Of a stretch of DNA of 64,000 nt, positions 26,652 through 34,114 are shown piece by piece. How positions within the stretch are numbered: the first letter of the stretch is position 1; each line of letters begins with the position of its first letter. The notes under the pieces were generated by a model. It was not told the origin of the DNA. It did not search any database and worked only from the letters and a program-made list of their open reading frames with translations. Both the position numbers and the translations under genes were made by a program. Source of the DNA: Helicobacteraceae bacterium. GTDB lineage: Bacteria; Campylobacterota; Campylobacteria; Campylobacterales; Sulfurimonadaceae. Location of the stretch: assembly GCA_947498025.1 (NCBI GenBank), contig CANMJR010000001.1, positions 62,001 through 126,000 on the forward strand. The letters run 5' to 3'.

Positions 26652-27007
26652 CTCAATTCCTAAAATATAATTTCAAAACACTGTGAAAGTATTATGATAT
26701 TAAAATCCTATCACTTTAAAGAATACAAGTCAAGTGCTTATACGGAATATATAAAATAAATGAAATATTGAAAAACTAACGCCTCGAGGTATTGTGCCCT
26801 GAAAACAACTGATAAGCTCGTTGTTATCCCTATCGTTCGTTCCTCTCTATGACGGGAATTTAAAAATCAGGATTTTTTATAGAATATAAATAAAATAGAA
26901 TAAGGTGTGAATATTGAATATACTAATACAATGGCAAGAGAAGAAAATGATAACTAAAAAAAAACTTATCAGCAGTAAGGTTTGTTTGAAAATAAATAAT
27001 TAAAGGA
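26652..27007. other. Noncoding stretch within the element
   Basis: No credible gene is seen in these 356 bp. They include the palindrome CCTCGAGG near 26782, an inverted pair AACAAC / GTTGTT around TGATAAGCTC near 26808-26826, and GATAA / TTATC flanking an A-run near 26950-26970. Promoter-like AT-rich sequence upstream of the RHH gene is expected here. A small RNA or second origin element is possible but not supported. Confidence 0.4.
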
Positions 27008-27451
27008 TTATTTATCCTTTTTCTTGAGGTAGAAAGCTGTTCCTACTGTACCAATTGCAGTAACAAGTGCAATAAGTGCTTCTATACTTCTACCTTCTTT
27101 GATTAAATCAATTGCTGCATTAAGTGTATAAAATCCTATACCAGTTGGTGTTGCCCATCCTAAAATTCCCATAAGAAGTTGACCGGATACTTCTAGTTTT
27201 TCAATAAATTCTTTATGAGATAAATTATTTTCAGCCATTTTAGTAAATCTATCTGGTAACGTTTCATCCACTTCTTTATAAAGCCTCATATGCTCCGGAT
27301 GCGGTACTGGTCCAGTAAAGTTTTCGGAATGAAGAACCATCTCCATTGTTTCCAATTTAGCCTGGTCTATAATTTCAAATAACTCTTCTACAGTAATAAC
27401 TACTTCTTGCTTTTCAATTTTTTTATCTAAATTTTCAGTTTTTTTATTCAT
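27008..27451 (-). CDS. DUF2335-like membrane protein
   Basis: The 147-residue protein has a charged N-terminus and then the block GPVPHPEHMRLYKEVDETL followed by PDRFTKMAENNLSHKEFIEK. This matches the DUF2335 signature as I know it (GPLPPPE...Y....PG...RI..MAE....H). Two membrane segments follow (about 90-112 and 122-141) and the tail is lysine-rich. The family occurs in phages and genomic islands; its function is not established to my knowledge. It overlaps the upstream small gene by 8 bp, forming a two-gene cassette that could be cargo. Confidence 0.7.
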   Translation of the reverse strand: MNKKTENLDKKIEKQEVVITVEELFEIIDQAKLETMEMVLHSENFTGPVPHPEHMRLYKEVDETLPDRFTKMAENNLSHKEFIEKLEVSGQLLMGILGWATPTGIGFYTLNAAIDLIKEGRSIEALIALVTAIGTVGTAFYLKKKDK

Positions 27452-27746
27452 TAGTCTTCCCTATTCTATAAAATGTTTGATTAGATTTAACAGCATCCAT
27501 TGGAGTTGCGGATTTTCCTAAAACTCTGGCTATTGCTTCTTGTAAATTTGTTTGATTAGATTTAACAGCATCGACAAGTATATTATTCATAGCAACATCC
27601 AACTCTTTGCCAACATCCTTCCATGCAGAAGCAATAGTAGCTGGAGTACGAACATTATTGAAAATGTTTACTTTATTTTGTCCATCCATAGATTTTGCAA
27701 CACCTTGAGTGTAGCTCAAAAATAATTTTTTTGATACTCCTGACAT
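27444..27746 (-). CDS. Small protein with a duplicated octapeptide, partner of the DUF2335 gene
   Basis: The ATG at 27746, behind GAGGAGG, is preferred to the longer open frame and gives 100 residues. No family is recognised. The octapeptide DAVKSNQT occurs twice, 25 residues apart, and is encoded by an identical 24-bp direct repeat (27474-27497 and 27549-27572), pointing to a recent internal duplication that moved or extended the C-terminus. It has no TM segment. Its stop overlaps the DUF2335 start, so both are made together. Confidence 0.6.
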   Translation of the reverse strand: MSGVSKKLFLSYTQGVAKSMDGQNKVNIFNNVRTPATIASAWKDVGKELDVAMNNILVDAVKSNQTNLQEAIARVLGKSATPMDAVKSNQTFYRIGKTNE

Positions 27747-28156
27747 GCCACCCTCCTCACTATAGTATATGTATGCTCTGATTATACTAAAATAATGGTT
27801 ACTATTTAATAATGATATTATCAGCAAATTTAGCAATGATTCTAGTTTTATAGTTAAATTTAATTTTGACTAAGTTGCAAAGCTATTTTTGAAAAATGTA
27901 GTAAGTATATTTGAAATTAATCTATTTATTAGAAGAAAAAGTGTGACCGTAAACAGTTGAATTCAGAGTAAAACTGTTATATTACACCCATAAAAGCCCT
28001 TGTTTGTGTGGTTTTTTAAACTACTCTGGAATTGTGTCTTGAGAAATACATAAACTCTATGTAATATATCTTTAAATGGTGCTGAGTATGTGAATAATTG
28101 TAATATAAAATATGGGTAAATTGATTTTAAAAAAATCTAAATATGAGAAGAAAAAC

Positions 28157-28177
28157 TGTAACCGTAGTGTCACAGTA
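28157..28177 (+). promoter_or_regulatory. Paired candidate integrase arm-type sites, right end
   Basis: TGTAACCGTA (28157-28166) and TGTCACAGTA (28168-28177) are spaced 11 bp start to start, as in the left-end pair, in the same orientation, ending 67 bp from the right att repeat. A third variant stands alone at 27942-27951. Confidence 0.55.
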
Positions 28178-28221
28178 AAACAGATATATTCATAGTAAAG
28201 CTGTTACAAAAAGCCCAGAAA

Positions 28222-28238
28222 GCCCCAATTTAGGGGCT
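28222..28238. terminator. Hairpin now serving as the rpsR terminator
   Basis: On the minus strand it reads GCCCC-TAAATTG-GGGC with following TTTCTGGGCTTTTTG. It lies just inside the right att site, so the element appears to bring its own replacement for the terminator it separated from rpsR. Confidence 0.6.
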
Positions 28239-28244
28239 TAAATT

Positions 28245-28263
28245 AATCTATCTAAGGTTTTCG
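28245..28263 (-). other. Right attachment site within the rpsR 3' end
   Basis: AATCTATCTAAGGTTTTCG includes the rpsR stop codon (28248-28250) and its last four codons. It matches the left repeat at 18 of 19 positions. Insertion leaves rpsR intact. Confidence 0.85.
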
Positions 28264-28511
28264 AATGGTGCTGTTACAACAGCTTTTCTAGTTACAGTAT
28301 ATGGAACTAGTGCTGCTGCTCTTGCTCTTTTGATTACGATTGTAATCATATCTTGATGGCGTTTACAGTTTCCTGTTAAACGGCGAGGCATAATTTTATA
28401 TCTTTCAGAGAGTGAGAAACGTAATGCTCCTACTTCTTTGTAGTCCATAAAATCAACTTTTGATTCACAATATTTACAAAATCTTTTTTTGTATTTTCTT
28501 TTTTCTGACAT
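28248..28511 (-). CDS. rpsR: 30S ribosomal protein S18
   Basis: The 87-residue protein is a full-length S18, a platform protein of the small subunit that pairs with S6. Characteristic features are the N-terminal [23 protein letters not shown], the [19 protein letters not shown] core and a basic C-terminal helix. It is the last gene of rpsF-ssb-rpsR. Its last codons form the right att site of the integrated element, which restores the coding end with no change. Confidence 0.97.
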   Translation of the reverse strand: MSEKRKYKKRFCKYCESKVDFMDYKEVGALRFSLSERYKIMPRRLTGNCKRHQDMITIVIKRARAAALVPYTVTRKAVVTAPFENLR

Positions 28512-28535
28512 GTTATTACCCTCTATTGTCTATTT

Positions 28536-29096
28536 CTAAAATGGAATTTCATCTTCATCGATGTCAATCACAGGAACAGAGTTGCTACTTGGCATCTCAC
28601 GACTTTGGCTTGTTGCTTGAGTAGGTTTTTGATAGCTTTGTGGCTGTCTATTTCCTTCATTGGCATAGCTTGGTTGTTGATAGCTTTGAGTTCGACCTTG
28701 TTGTGGCGCTGAATAAGGAGCTTCCTCATGCATGTCATCTGATGGCGCATTGTATCCGCCACCCTGATTATCGCCTTTTGAGTCCAACATCTGCATTGTT
28801 TCAACAACAACGCTATGTTTAGAACGCTTCTGCCCATTTTGGTCAACCCATTGTTCAAAACTAAGTCTCCCCTCTACTAGGATTTTACTCCCTTTACGAA
28901 GGTATTGGTTAGCTACTTCTGCACTTCTTCCAAAGAATGTAATATCAACAAAGCATATCTCCTCTTTTTTTTCACCATTTACAGTGAACTTACGGCTTGT
29001 CGCAATAGCAGTTTTTGCTATGCCCATACCGCCTTGAGAATATCTAAGTTCGATATCGCGTGTTAAGTTTCCAACCAAAATTATTTTATTAAACAT
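28536..29096 (-). CDS. ssb: Single-stranded DNA-binding protein
   Basis: SSB coats single-stranded DNA during replication and repair. The 186 residues show the N-terminal OB-fold (FNKIILVGNLTRDIELRYS, ATSRKFT, FVDITFFGRSAEVANQYLRKGSKILVEGRL) and a Gln/Gly/Pro-rich linker. The acidic tip DIDEDEIPF recruits partner enzymes. It sits between rpsF and rpsR, the common arrangement that ties SSB supply to ribosome synthesis. Confidence 0.97.
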   Translation of the reverse strand: MFNKIILVGNLTRDIELRYSQGGMGIAKTAIATSRKFTVNGEKKEEICFVDITFFGRSAEVANQYLRKGSKILVEGRLSFEQWVDQNGQKRSKHSVVVETMQMLDSKGDNQGGGYNAPSDDMHEEAPYSAPQQGRTQSYQQPSYANEGNRQPQSYQKPTQATSQSREMPSSNSVPVIDIDEDEIPF

Positions 29097-29128
29097 GAGT
29101 TTTCCTTAATCGTTAAAGCTTGCGCTAA

Positions 29129-29533
29129 TTACTCTTCTTCGTCTGCTTGAAATTCGCTAGCAGCTATTTCAATAGGCTCTCTAACTTGAGCTGATGCCGG
29201 TCTTTGAGCTTTTTCAACTAATTTATTCCAAGCTGCTATTTCACGATTTGTATCATATTTGATAGTCATGAAACGAAGAAGATCTTCATTAATACGGAAG
29301 CGTCTTTCAATTTCTGAAATTGCTGCCGGAGCAATTTTATAGTAGATAACATGGTAATATCCACGCTCACTTTTGTTAATCGGGTAAGCTAATTTTCTCA
29401 TCCCCATTGCGTTTGTCGTAGCTATTTCGCCACCATTTGAAGTGATTGTTTCTTCGATAGTTTTAATGCTAACTTGAATCTCTTCTGCTGTAAATGTCGG
29501 TTTTACGATTACAAGGTTTTCGTAATGTCTCAT
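29129..29533 (-). CDS. rpsF: 30S ribosomal protein S6
   Basis: S6 binds S18 in the platform of the 30S subunit. The 134-residue product has the family start MRHYENLVIVKPTFTAEEI and the ferredoxin-like core with RKLAYPINKSERGYYHVIYY and RFRINEDLLRFMTIKYD. The C-terminal tail is about 25 residues longer than a minimal S6 and is acidic at the end. It heads rpsF-ssb-rpsR; the 240 bp upstream before the divergent deacetylase gene should contain its promoter and leader. Confidence 0.97.
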   Translation of the reverse strand: MRHYENLVIVKPTFTAEEIQVSIKTIEETITSNGGEIATTNAMGMRKLAYPINKSERGYYHVIYYKIAPAAISEIERRFRINEDLLRFMTIKYDTNREIAAWNKLVEKAQRPASAQVREPIEIAASEFQADEEE

Positions 29534-29776
29534 AGAGTATTATCTCCTTTTGGTATTTGCCAGTGTGGCATTGTTTCCCCTTCGGATATTTATATATTAC
29601 TAATCAATAGTAATACAAAGAGAAAGGAACTCGCGATTATACATAAATTATGCTTAAAAAATAAATTTATGGAGCATCAAAGAACTATGTTTTTAAAGAA
29701 AAAAATATTGCAATTTGTAATGAAATAGTTTTTTATTTACTTTTTGGATATAGTTTCGTAACTATATGGAGAGAAG

Positions 29777-30895
29777 ATGCTAAAAAGAAAAAAAAGAGCT
29801 TCAAAACATGATGTAAAAACTTTAACATATATTGCATGGATTTTAGGTCTTGTCGCCTTAGTTCTGAGTGCCTTGGTTGTTGGCTACTATTTAGGTTATG
29901 AGGGTGCACAAAATGAAATAGCAAAAAAGCCTAAGCTAGAAAGCCAGAAACAACAGGATTTACCTAAAAAAACAGATGATTCTATAAAGAAAAATGATAC
30001 TCCTTCCAGTAGCAGTGTTAATAATAGATTAATTGAAGTATTAAAAAAAGATGTAAATATTACCAACCATAAAGAAGAGATAAATAATGAAAAAGTAATA
30101 AAAGAGGAAATAAACAGTACAAAAGTAACAAAAGATGCGGCAATAAGTGTGAGTGGCAAAGGAGAAGGTGGTGCTGCTCATGAATACGAAGATGAATCAA
30201 TAGAAATACCACCAATGCCGGTACTGAAGGAAGTCAGAAAATATACAGGAGGTAGAGCGAAATTAGCAATCATTATAGATGATGTATCTACTTCATCTGA
30301 GGTAAATGCTCTAAACAGTTTGGGAATTATACTTACTAAGTCGTTTTTACCTCCACGTAACGGAAGACCGGACTCTGCAAAATTGGCATCACATGAGAGC
30401 CAGTACATGGTGCATTTACCGATGGAAGCACAGAAATTCAGTGCAGAAGAACCATTTACTTTAAGAGTTGGCGATTCACAGCAAGATATCTCGCACAGAA
30501 TTAAAGAATTAAAAGAACTTTTTCCGAAAGTAAAATATATAAATAATCATACGGGAAGTAAGTTTACTTCTAATGAGGTCGCTATGCATAGACTTATCAC
30601 AGCTTTAAATGAAAATCATATCGGTTTTATAGACAGTAGAACAACTGCCAAGTCAGAAGCTCCTAAGGTTATGAGAAGTTTTGGACTTAATTATCAAGGA
30701 AGAGATGTTTTTTTAGATCACCAGATGGATAAAGCAAATATTATTTCACAAATAAAAGAGGCGATAAAAGTGGCTCAAAAGCATGGAACTGCAATAGCTA
30801 TCGGGCATCCGCATGCTAATACTATATTGGCACTGCGTGAATCAAAAAGCCTTTTTGCAGATGTAGATTTGGTCACTATTGATAAACTTTATTAA
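29777..30895 (+). CDS. Divergent polysaccharide deacetylase family protein (YibQ-like)
   Basis: The 372-residue protein has an N-terminal TM anchor (about 15-43), a charged low-complexity linker (about 50-145), then the divergent deacetylase domain. Signatures are KLAIIIDDVS, SFLPPRNGRPDS, YMVHLPMEAQKFS, YINNHTGSKFTSN, GFIDSRTTAKS and AIAIGHPHANT. Its own residues H, D and N suggest metal binding, but the activity of this subfamily is not established. dprA follows after 6 bp, matching the C. jejuni neighbourhood. Confidence 0.85.
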   Translation: MLKRKKRASKHDVKTLTYIAWILGLVALVLSALVVGYYLGYEGAQNEIAKKPKLESQKQQDLPKKTDDSIKKNDTPSSSSVNNRLIEVLKKDVNITNHKEEINNEKVIKEEINSTKVTKDAAISVSGKGEGGAAHEYEDESIEIPPMPVLKEVRKYTGGRAKLAIIIDDVSTSSEVNALNSLGIILTKSFLPPRNGRPDSAKLASHESQYMVHLPMEAQKFSAEEPFTLRVGDSQQDISHRIKELKELFPKVKYINNHTGSKFTSNEVAMHRLITALNENHIGFIDSRTTAKSEAPKVMRSFGLNYQGRDVFLDHQMDKANIISQIKEAIKVAQKHGTAIAIGHPHANTILALRESKSLFADVDLVTIDKLY

Positions 30896-30901
30896 CATAA
30901 A

Positions 30902-31705
30902 ATGAATAAAATTGAGGGCGAGATAACTGAACTTCTCTCAATGAAAAATTATCCAAAACAGCTTTTTTATGCTGGAAATCTTGGCTTGTTAAAACAGAAA
31001 AAAATTTCAATAATAGGTTCAAGAAAACCAACTCAATACTCCAAAAACTTAGCGCATAAACTCTCTTTGGCTCTTGGAAAATCAGGAGTTTGTGTAGTGA
31101 GCGGTGGAGCCATGGGTATTGACGCCGTTTCACACATGGGTGCAGGAAGCTTCAACACTATTTCTGTACTGCCATGTGGAATAGACATAAAATATCCCGG
31201 TGTAAATAAAAATCTATTGACAGAAATAGAAAATAACGGTCTCTTGATGAGTCAGTTTGACATTGGCTTTAGTGCAGCTCCATGGAGTTTTGTGGTGAGA
31301 AATGAGCTTGTCGTAGCACTTGGTGATATTTTGGTTGTTGCCGAGGCGGATGAGGGAAGCGGTAGCATGCGAAGCATCGAATTCGCACTCAAGATGGGCA
31401 AAGAGATTTATGTTTTTCCTCAAAGAGTGGGTGAGAGTGGTGCTACAAATAATCTGCTCAAAGAGGGCAGAGCAAAAGCTATTTATGACATAGATGAATT
31501 TGTTGCAGATTTCTGCAAATACAGAGTGTCACAAGAGAGTAGCTCTTCTTTGTCTCTCACAGATAATAAGAGAGATGATTTTTTAGAGTATTGTAATACA
31601 AATCCAACCTATGACGAAGCCCTGAAAAAATATCCGAATAAAATTTTTGAAGCTGATTTGAGCGGCTTGATTGTGATTAAAAACGCACGAGTCTATCTGC
31701 TCTAG
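30902..31705 (+). CDS. dprA: DNA processing protein DprA
   Basis: DprA protects incoming single-stranded DNA and loads RecA during natural transformation. The 267-residue protein contains the Rossmann-like core with SIIGSRKPTQYS, VSGGAMGIDAVSHMGA, ISVLPCGID and VAEADEGSGSMRSIEFALKMGKEIYVFP. The C-terminal winged domain is reduced to about 60 residues. It is coupled to the deacetylase-like gene. The ruvX gene that follows dprA in Campylobacter is not here; queA is convergent. Confidence 0.93.
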   Translation: MNKIEGEITELLSMKNYPKQLFYAGNLGLLKQKKISIIGSRKPTQYSKNLAHKLSLALGKSGVCVVSGGAMGIDAVSHMGAGSFNTISVLPCGIDIKYPGVNKNLLTEIENNGLLMSQFDIGFSAAPWSFVVRNELVVALGDILVVAEADEGSGSMRSIEFALKMGKEIYVFPQRVGESGATNNLLKEGRAKAIYDIDEFVADFCKYRVSQESSSSLSLTDNKRDDFLEYCNTNPTYDEALKKYPNKIFEADLSGLIVIKNARVYLL

Positions 31706-31712
31706 CATATTT

Positions 31713-32741
31713 CTATAAAATCAGCATAGCGTCACCGTAGGAGTAAAATCTATACTCATTTTCTATTGCATTCGCATAGAGCTCTTGGGTCTTGTCCACC
31801 CCAACAAAAGAGGACACAAGCATAAGAAGTGTTGATTTTGGCAGGTGAAAATTTGTAAGAAGATGATTTACCCTCAGAGGTTTGTTGTTTGGGTGTAAAA
31901 AGAGGTTCGCTTCTCCTCTTTGTTTCTCTTTATTTCGCATGTAAAATTCAATCGTTCTTGTTGATGTTGTCCCAACGCTAAGAATGGGTTTGTCAGAATT
32001 GAGCACTCTTTTTGCTTCATCCGATATATCATAATACTCTGAGTGCATGGGATGTTCTGTGATTATGTCAGTTTCTACTGGCTTAAAAGTACCGCTTCCC
32101 ACATGCAGAGTGATGTATGCATGTGCAAAGTTTTCACAAATACTCTTATGCTGCTCCGGTGTGAAATGCAGAGATGCTGTCGGTGCAGCAACAGCTCCCT
32201 CATTGAGAGCAAAAACACTCTGGTATTCACTTTCATCCTCTTTGTTATCCTCTCTTTGGATGTAGGGAGGAAGAGGAATATGACCGATTTTATCTATGAT
32301 ACATAAGATATCTTCAAATCGAAGTTTTTCTTCATCTCTAAAAAAATTTACAACTCTGCTTCCATCTTCATGCAACTCTTTTACAACTGCTATAAGCTTA
32401 TCATCAAAAGCTATTTGTGTCTCAACTTTTACCTTCCCTCTTATGTAAACACTTATATCATGTGCATTTAATGCTCTGTTTATAAGCAACTCACACTTTC
32501 CGCCACTTGGTTTGTGTCCAAAAAGTCTAGCTTTTATAACTTTTGTATCATTAAAAATGAGAGCAGTGTTATGGGGAATAAATTTAGCAAAATCGTAAAA
32601 GTGGGCATGTGTAATTGTATCTTTTGCTCTGTCATACACTAAAAGTTTTGCATGGTCTCGCGGTGCGGCAGGGTGGGTAGCTATGAGATTTTGCGGTAAA
32701 ACAAAATCATAGCTAGAAGTTAGATACTCTCTGTTATTCAC
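31713..32741 (-). CDS. queA: S-adenosylmethionine:tRNA ribosyltransferase-isomerase
   Basis: QueA transfers the ribosyl of SAM to preQ1-tRNA to form epoxyqueuosine. The 342-residue sequence has the family landmarks: YDFVLPQNLIATHPAAPRDHAKLLVYDR, NDTKVIKARLFG, FTPEQH, TLHVGSGTFKPVETD and the end block NHLLTNFHLPKSTLLMLVSSF. The start is GTG at 32741 and overlaps the tatC stop by 8 bp. It is thus the third gene of tatB-tatC-queA and convergent with dprA. Confidence 0.96.
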   Translation of the reverse strand: MNNREYLTSSYDFVLPQNLIATHPAAPRDHAKLLVYDRAKDTITHAHFYDFAKFIPHNTALIFNDTKVIKARLFGHKPSGGKCELLINRALNAHDISVYIRGKVKVETQIAFDDKLIAVVKELHEDGSRVVNFFRDEEKLRFEDILCIIDKIGHIPLPPYIQREDNKEDESEYQSVFALNEGAVAAPTASLHFTPEQHKSICENFAHAYITLHVGSGTFKPVETDIITEHPMHSEYYDISDEAKRVLNSDKPILSVGTTSTRTIEFYMRNKEKQRGEANLFLHPNNKPLRVNHLLTNFHLPKSTLLMLVSSFVGVDKTQELYANAIENEYRFYSYGDAMLIL

Positions 32742-33549
32742 TCTTTTTCTCTATGGCAACTGCCATATTCTGGTCATCTTCATTCTCTTCTTCCCCATTT
32801 TCCTCTTCAAGCGGCGGTGCAGGGTTCACCATCTTTACAATCAAAATGGAGATACCATAGAGAATAACAAGAGGACCAGCCATTAAAAACTGGGTAAGAA
32901 CATCAGGCGGAGTTAAAAATGCAGCGACTATAAAAATAATAACAACCGCATATCTAAAAAATTCGCGCATCTGTCTGTCATCCACCATGCCAAGAAGTGC
33001 TAAAAAGTAGGCAAAGATAGGAAGTTCAAAGGCTATTCCAAAACCAAACATAATCTTTGTAAAAAAGCCTACATACTCTTCGATGTTGATAAGCGGCGTA
33101 AATTTGAAACTACCAAAGGTAATGAGAAAGTTAAATCCAAAAGGGGTAACGACATAGTAGGAGAATAAAACACCAATAACAAACATGGATGTCCCGCCGA
33201 CGATAAAAGGGATAATCATCTTCTTCTCATTCGCATAAAGCCCTGGAGCTACAAACATCCAGATTTGTGCGAGAATTATAGGTAGAGCACCGACGATTGC
33301 TGCAAAAAAGGAGACTTTTAGAGCCACGAAAAATGCACCGCCAACCTGGTTGGTAGTGAGCATTCCATCTGCTGCATGCACTGATGTTTTTCCAACTTCG
33401 ACAAGTGCTACATTGAGAGGTTCAACCATCCAACTCAAAATTGGCTCATGAAAGTAAAACATTACAAAAAACATAACAACTAAACTGCCGACAGAAATTC
33501 CTAGGCGTTTTCTAAGTTCTACTAAATGGGGTCGCAATTCTTTAAACAT
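32734..33549 (-). CDS. tatC: Sec-independent protein translocase TatC
   Basis: TatC is the core membrane receptor for twin-arginine signal peptides. Taking the ATG at 33549 gives 271 residues beginning MFKELRPHLVELRKRL, the canonical TatC start. It overlaps tatB by 8 bp (ATGTTTAA). Six TM helices can be placed (about 17-37, 70-100, 103-130, 155-180, 188-205, 208-230), followed by an unusually long acidic tail (EEENGEEENEDDQN). No tatA is nearby. Confidence 0.95.
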   Translation of the reverse strand: MFKELRPHLVELRKRLGISVGSLVVMFFVMFYFHEPILSWMVEPLNVALVEVGKTSVHAADGMLTTNQVGGAFFVALKVSFFAAIVGALPIILAQIWMFVAPGLYANEKKMIIPFIVGGTSMFVIGVLFSYYVVTPFGFNFLITFGSFKFTPLINIEEYVGFFTKIMFGFGIAFELPIFAYFLALLGMVDDRQMREFFRYAVVIIFIVAAFLTPPDVLTQFLMAGPLVILYGISILIVKMVNPAPPLEEENGEEENEDDQNMAVAIEKKSE

Positions 33550-33931
33550 CTGTATTTTCTTGTTTTGGTTTTTTCTCAAAAGTTATTTTGTCTGCTTCCG
33601 GAGCTGGCTGTGGAGCTTTTGTTTTTTCAATATCACCGATTATGTCATCACTTAAGTTTGTAAGATGATTACCTACTGCCGACATATCTGTGCTTCGCTT
33701 GAGATCATCGCCCGCTTTTAAAAGCTCTTTTTTATAAGCAAGTGCCTCTTCTTTTATTCCCGTGGCATTTATCTCTTGCTCGAGAGAATCTTGAATCGTT
33801 CCTATCGTTTTTTTGATTTGCTTAAAAAATTTAGCAACATCTACCATTACGCTTGGGAGTTTGTCCGGACCTAAAAAAAGTATAGCAATGACAATAATAA
33901 CAAGCATCTCGCCTAAACTGAAATCAAACAT
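33542..33931 (-). CDS. tatB: Sec-independent protein translocase TatB
   Basis: TatB joins TatC to form the substrate receptor of the Tat system. The 129-residue protein has the short N-terminal TM helix with the typical MFDFSLGEMLVIIVIAILFLGPDKLP (Glu8, then the F-G-P hinge), an amphipathic helix, and a charged variable tail. The length and Glu8 favour TatB rather than TatA. It is the first gene of tatB-tatC-queA; a repeat copy lies about 80 bp upstream. Confidence 0.92.
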   Translation of the reverse strand: MFDFSLGEMLVIIVIAILFLGPDKLPSVMVDVAKFFKQIKKTIGTIQDSLEQEINATGIKEEALAYKKELLKAGDDLKRSTDMSAVGNHLTNLSDDIIGDIEKTKAPQPAPEADKITFEKKPKQENTDV

Positions 33932-34020
33932 GTAAAACCTCTGAAATTATGATTGCGTGATTCTAGCTAAAGAATAGTTAAACTTTACATAAGCATATCA
34001 ATTTTGAAGTTCATAAATAT

Positions 34021-34114
34021 CTCGAAAAACAAAGTTTTTCGTAGCTTTAGGGGGTTGCAGGAACATTTGTCTCTGCAACTAAAACGGACGCGTTCGTTTT
34101 AGTGCGTAACATCA
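34021..34114 (+). repeat. Dispersed palindromic element, copy C (left-truncated short form)
   Basis: This copy starts at CTCGAAAAAC, lacks the left TTACGCACT end, and ends TTTTAGTGCGTAACATCA. The first hairpin is perfect (CGAAAAAC-AAA-GTTTTTCG). The middle hairpin (AGGAACATTTGTCTCT) keeps most pairs with one wobble and one mismatch. Its right edge carries TGA on the minus strand, the stop codon of hemW. Confidence 0.85.

Larger units (their letters stand above)
27747..28244. other. Right-end noncoding region of the element with repeat motifs
   Basis: No gene is supported in about 500 bp between the 100-residue protein and rpsR. The region holds three variants of the integrase-arm decamer: TGTGACCGTA at 27942, TGTAACCGTA at 28157 and TGTCACAGTA at 28168. 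It also has repeated AGTAAAACTGTTA-like sequences, and two of the decamers are preceded by AGAAGAAAAA. A GCCCC...GGGGC hairpin near 28222-28238 closes it. Confidence 0.55.
22764..28263. mobile_element. 5.5-kb integrative element in the 3' end of rpsR
   Basis: The element is bounded by 19-bp direct repeats matching the rpsR 3' end. Its genes all lie on the minus strand: tyrosine integrase, excisionase-like protein, HUH replication initiator, two ribbon-helix-helix proteins, a 63-residue unknown, a DUF2335 membrane protein and a 100-residue unknown. Candidate integrase arm sites lie near both ends and a nested inverted repeat lies upstream of the initiator. No capsid, coat, Zot-like or conjugation gene is seen. 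It is best read as a cryptic rolling-circle-type replicon or phage satellite that can integrate. Confidence 0.85.

Noticed and set aside
22764-28263. Interpretation as an inovirus prophage
   Set aside because: An HUH initiator fits, but no Zot-like ATPase, small hydrophobic coat proteins or adsorption protein was found, so I describe it as a cryptic element.
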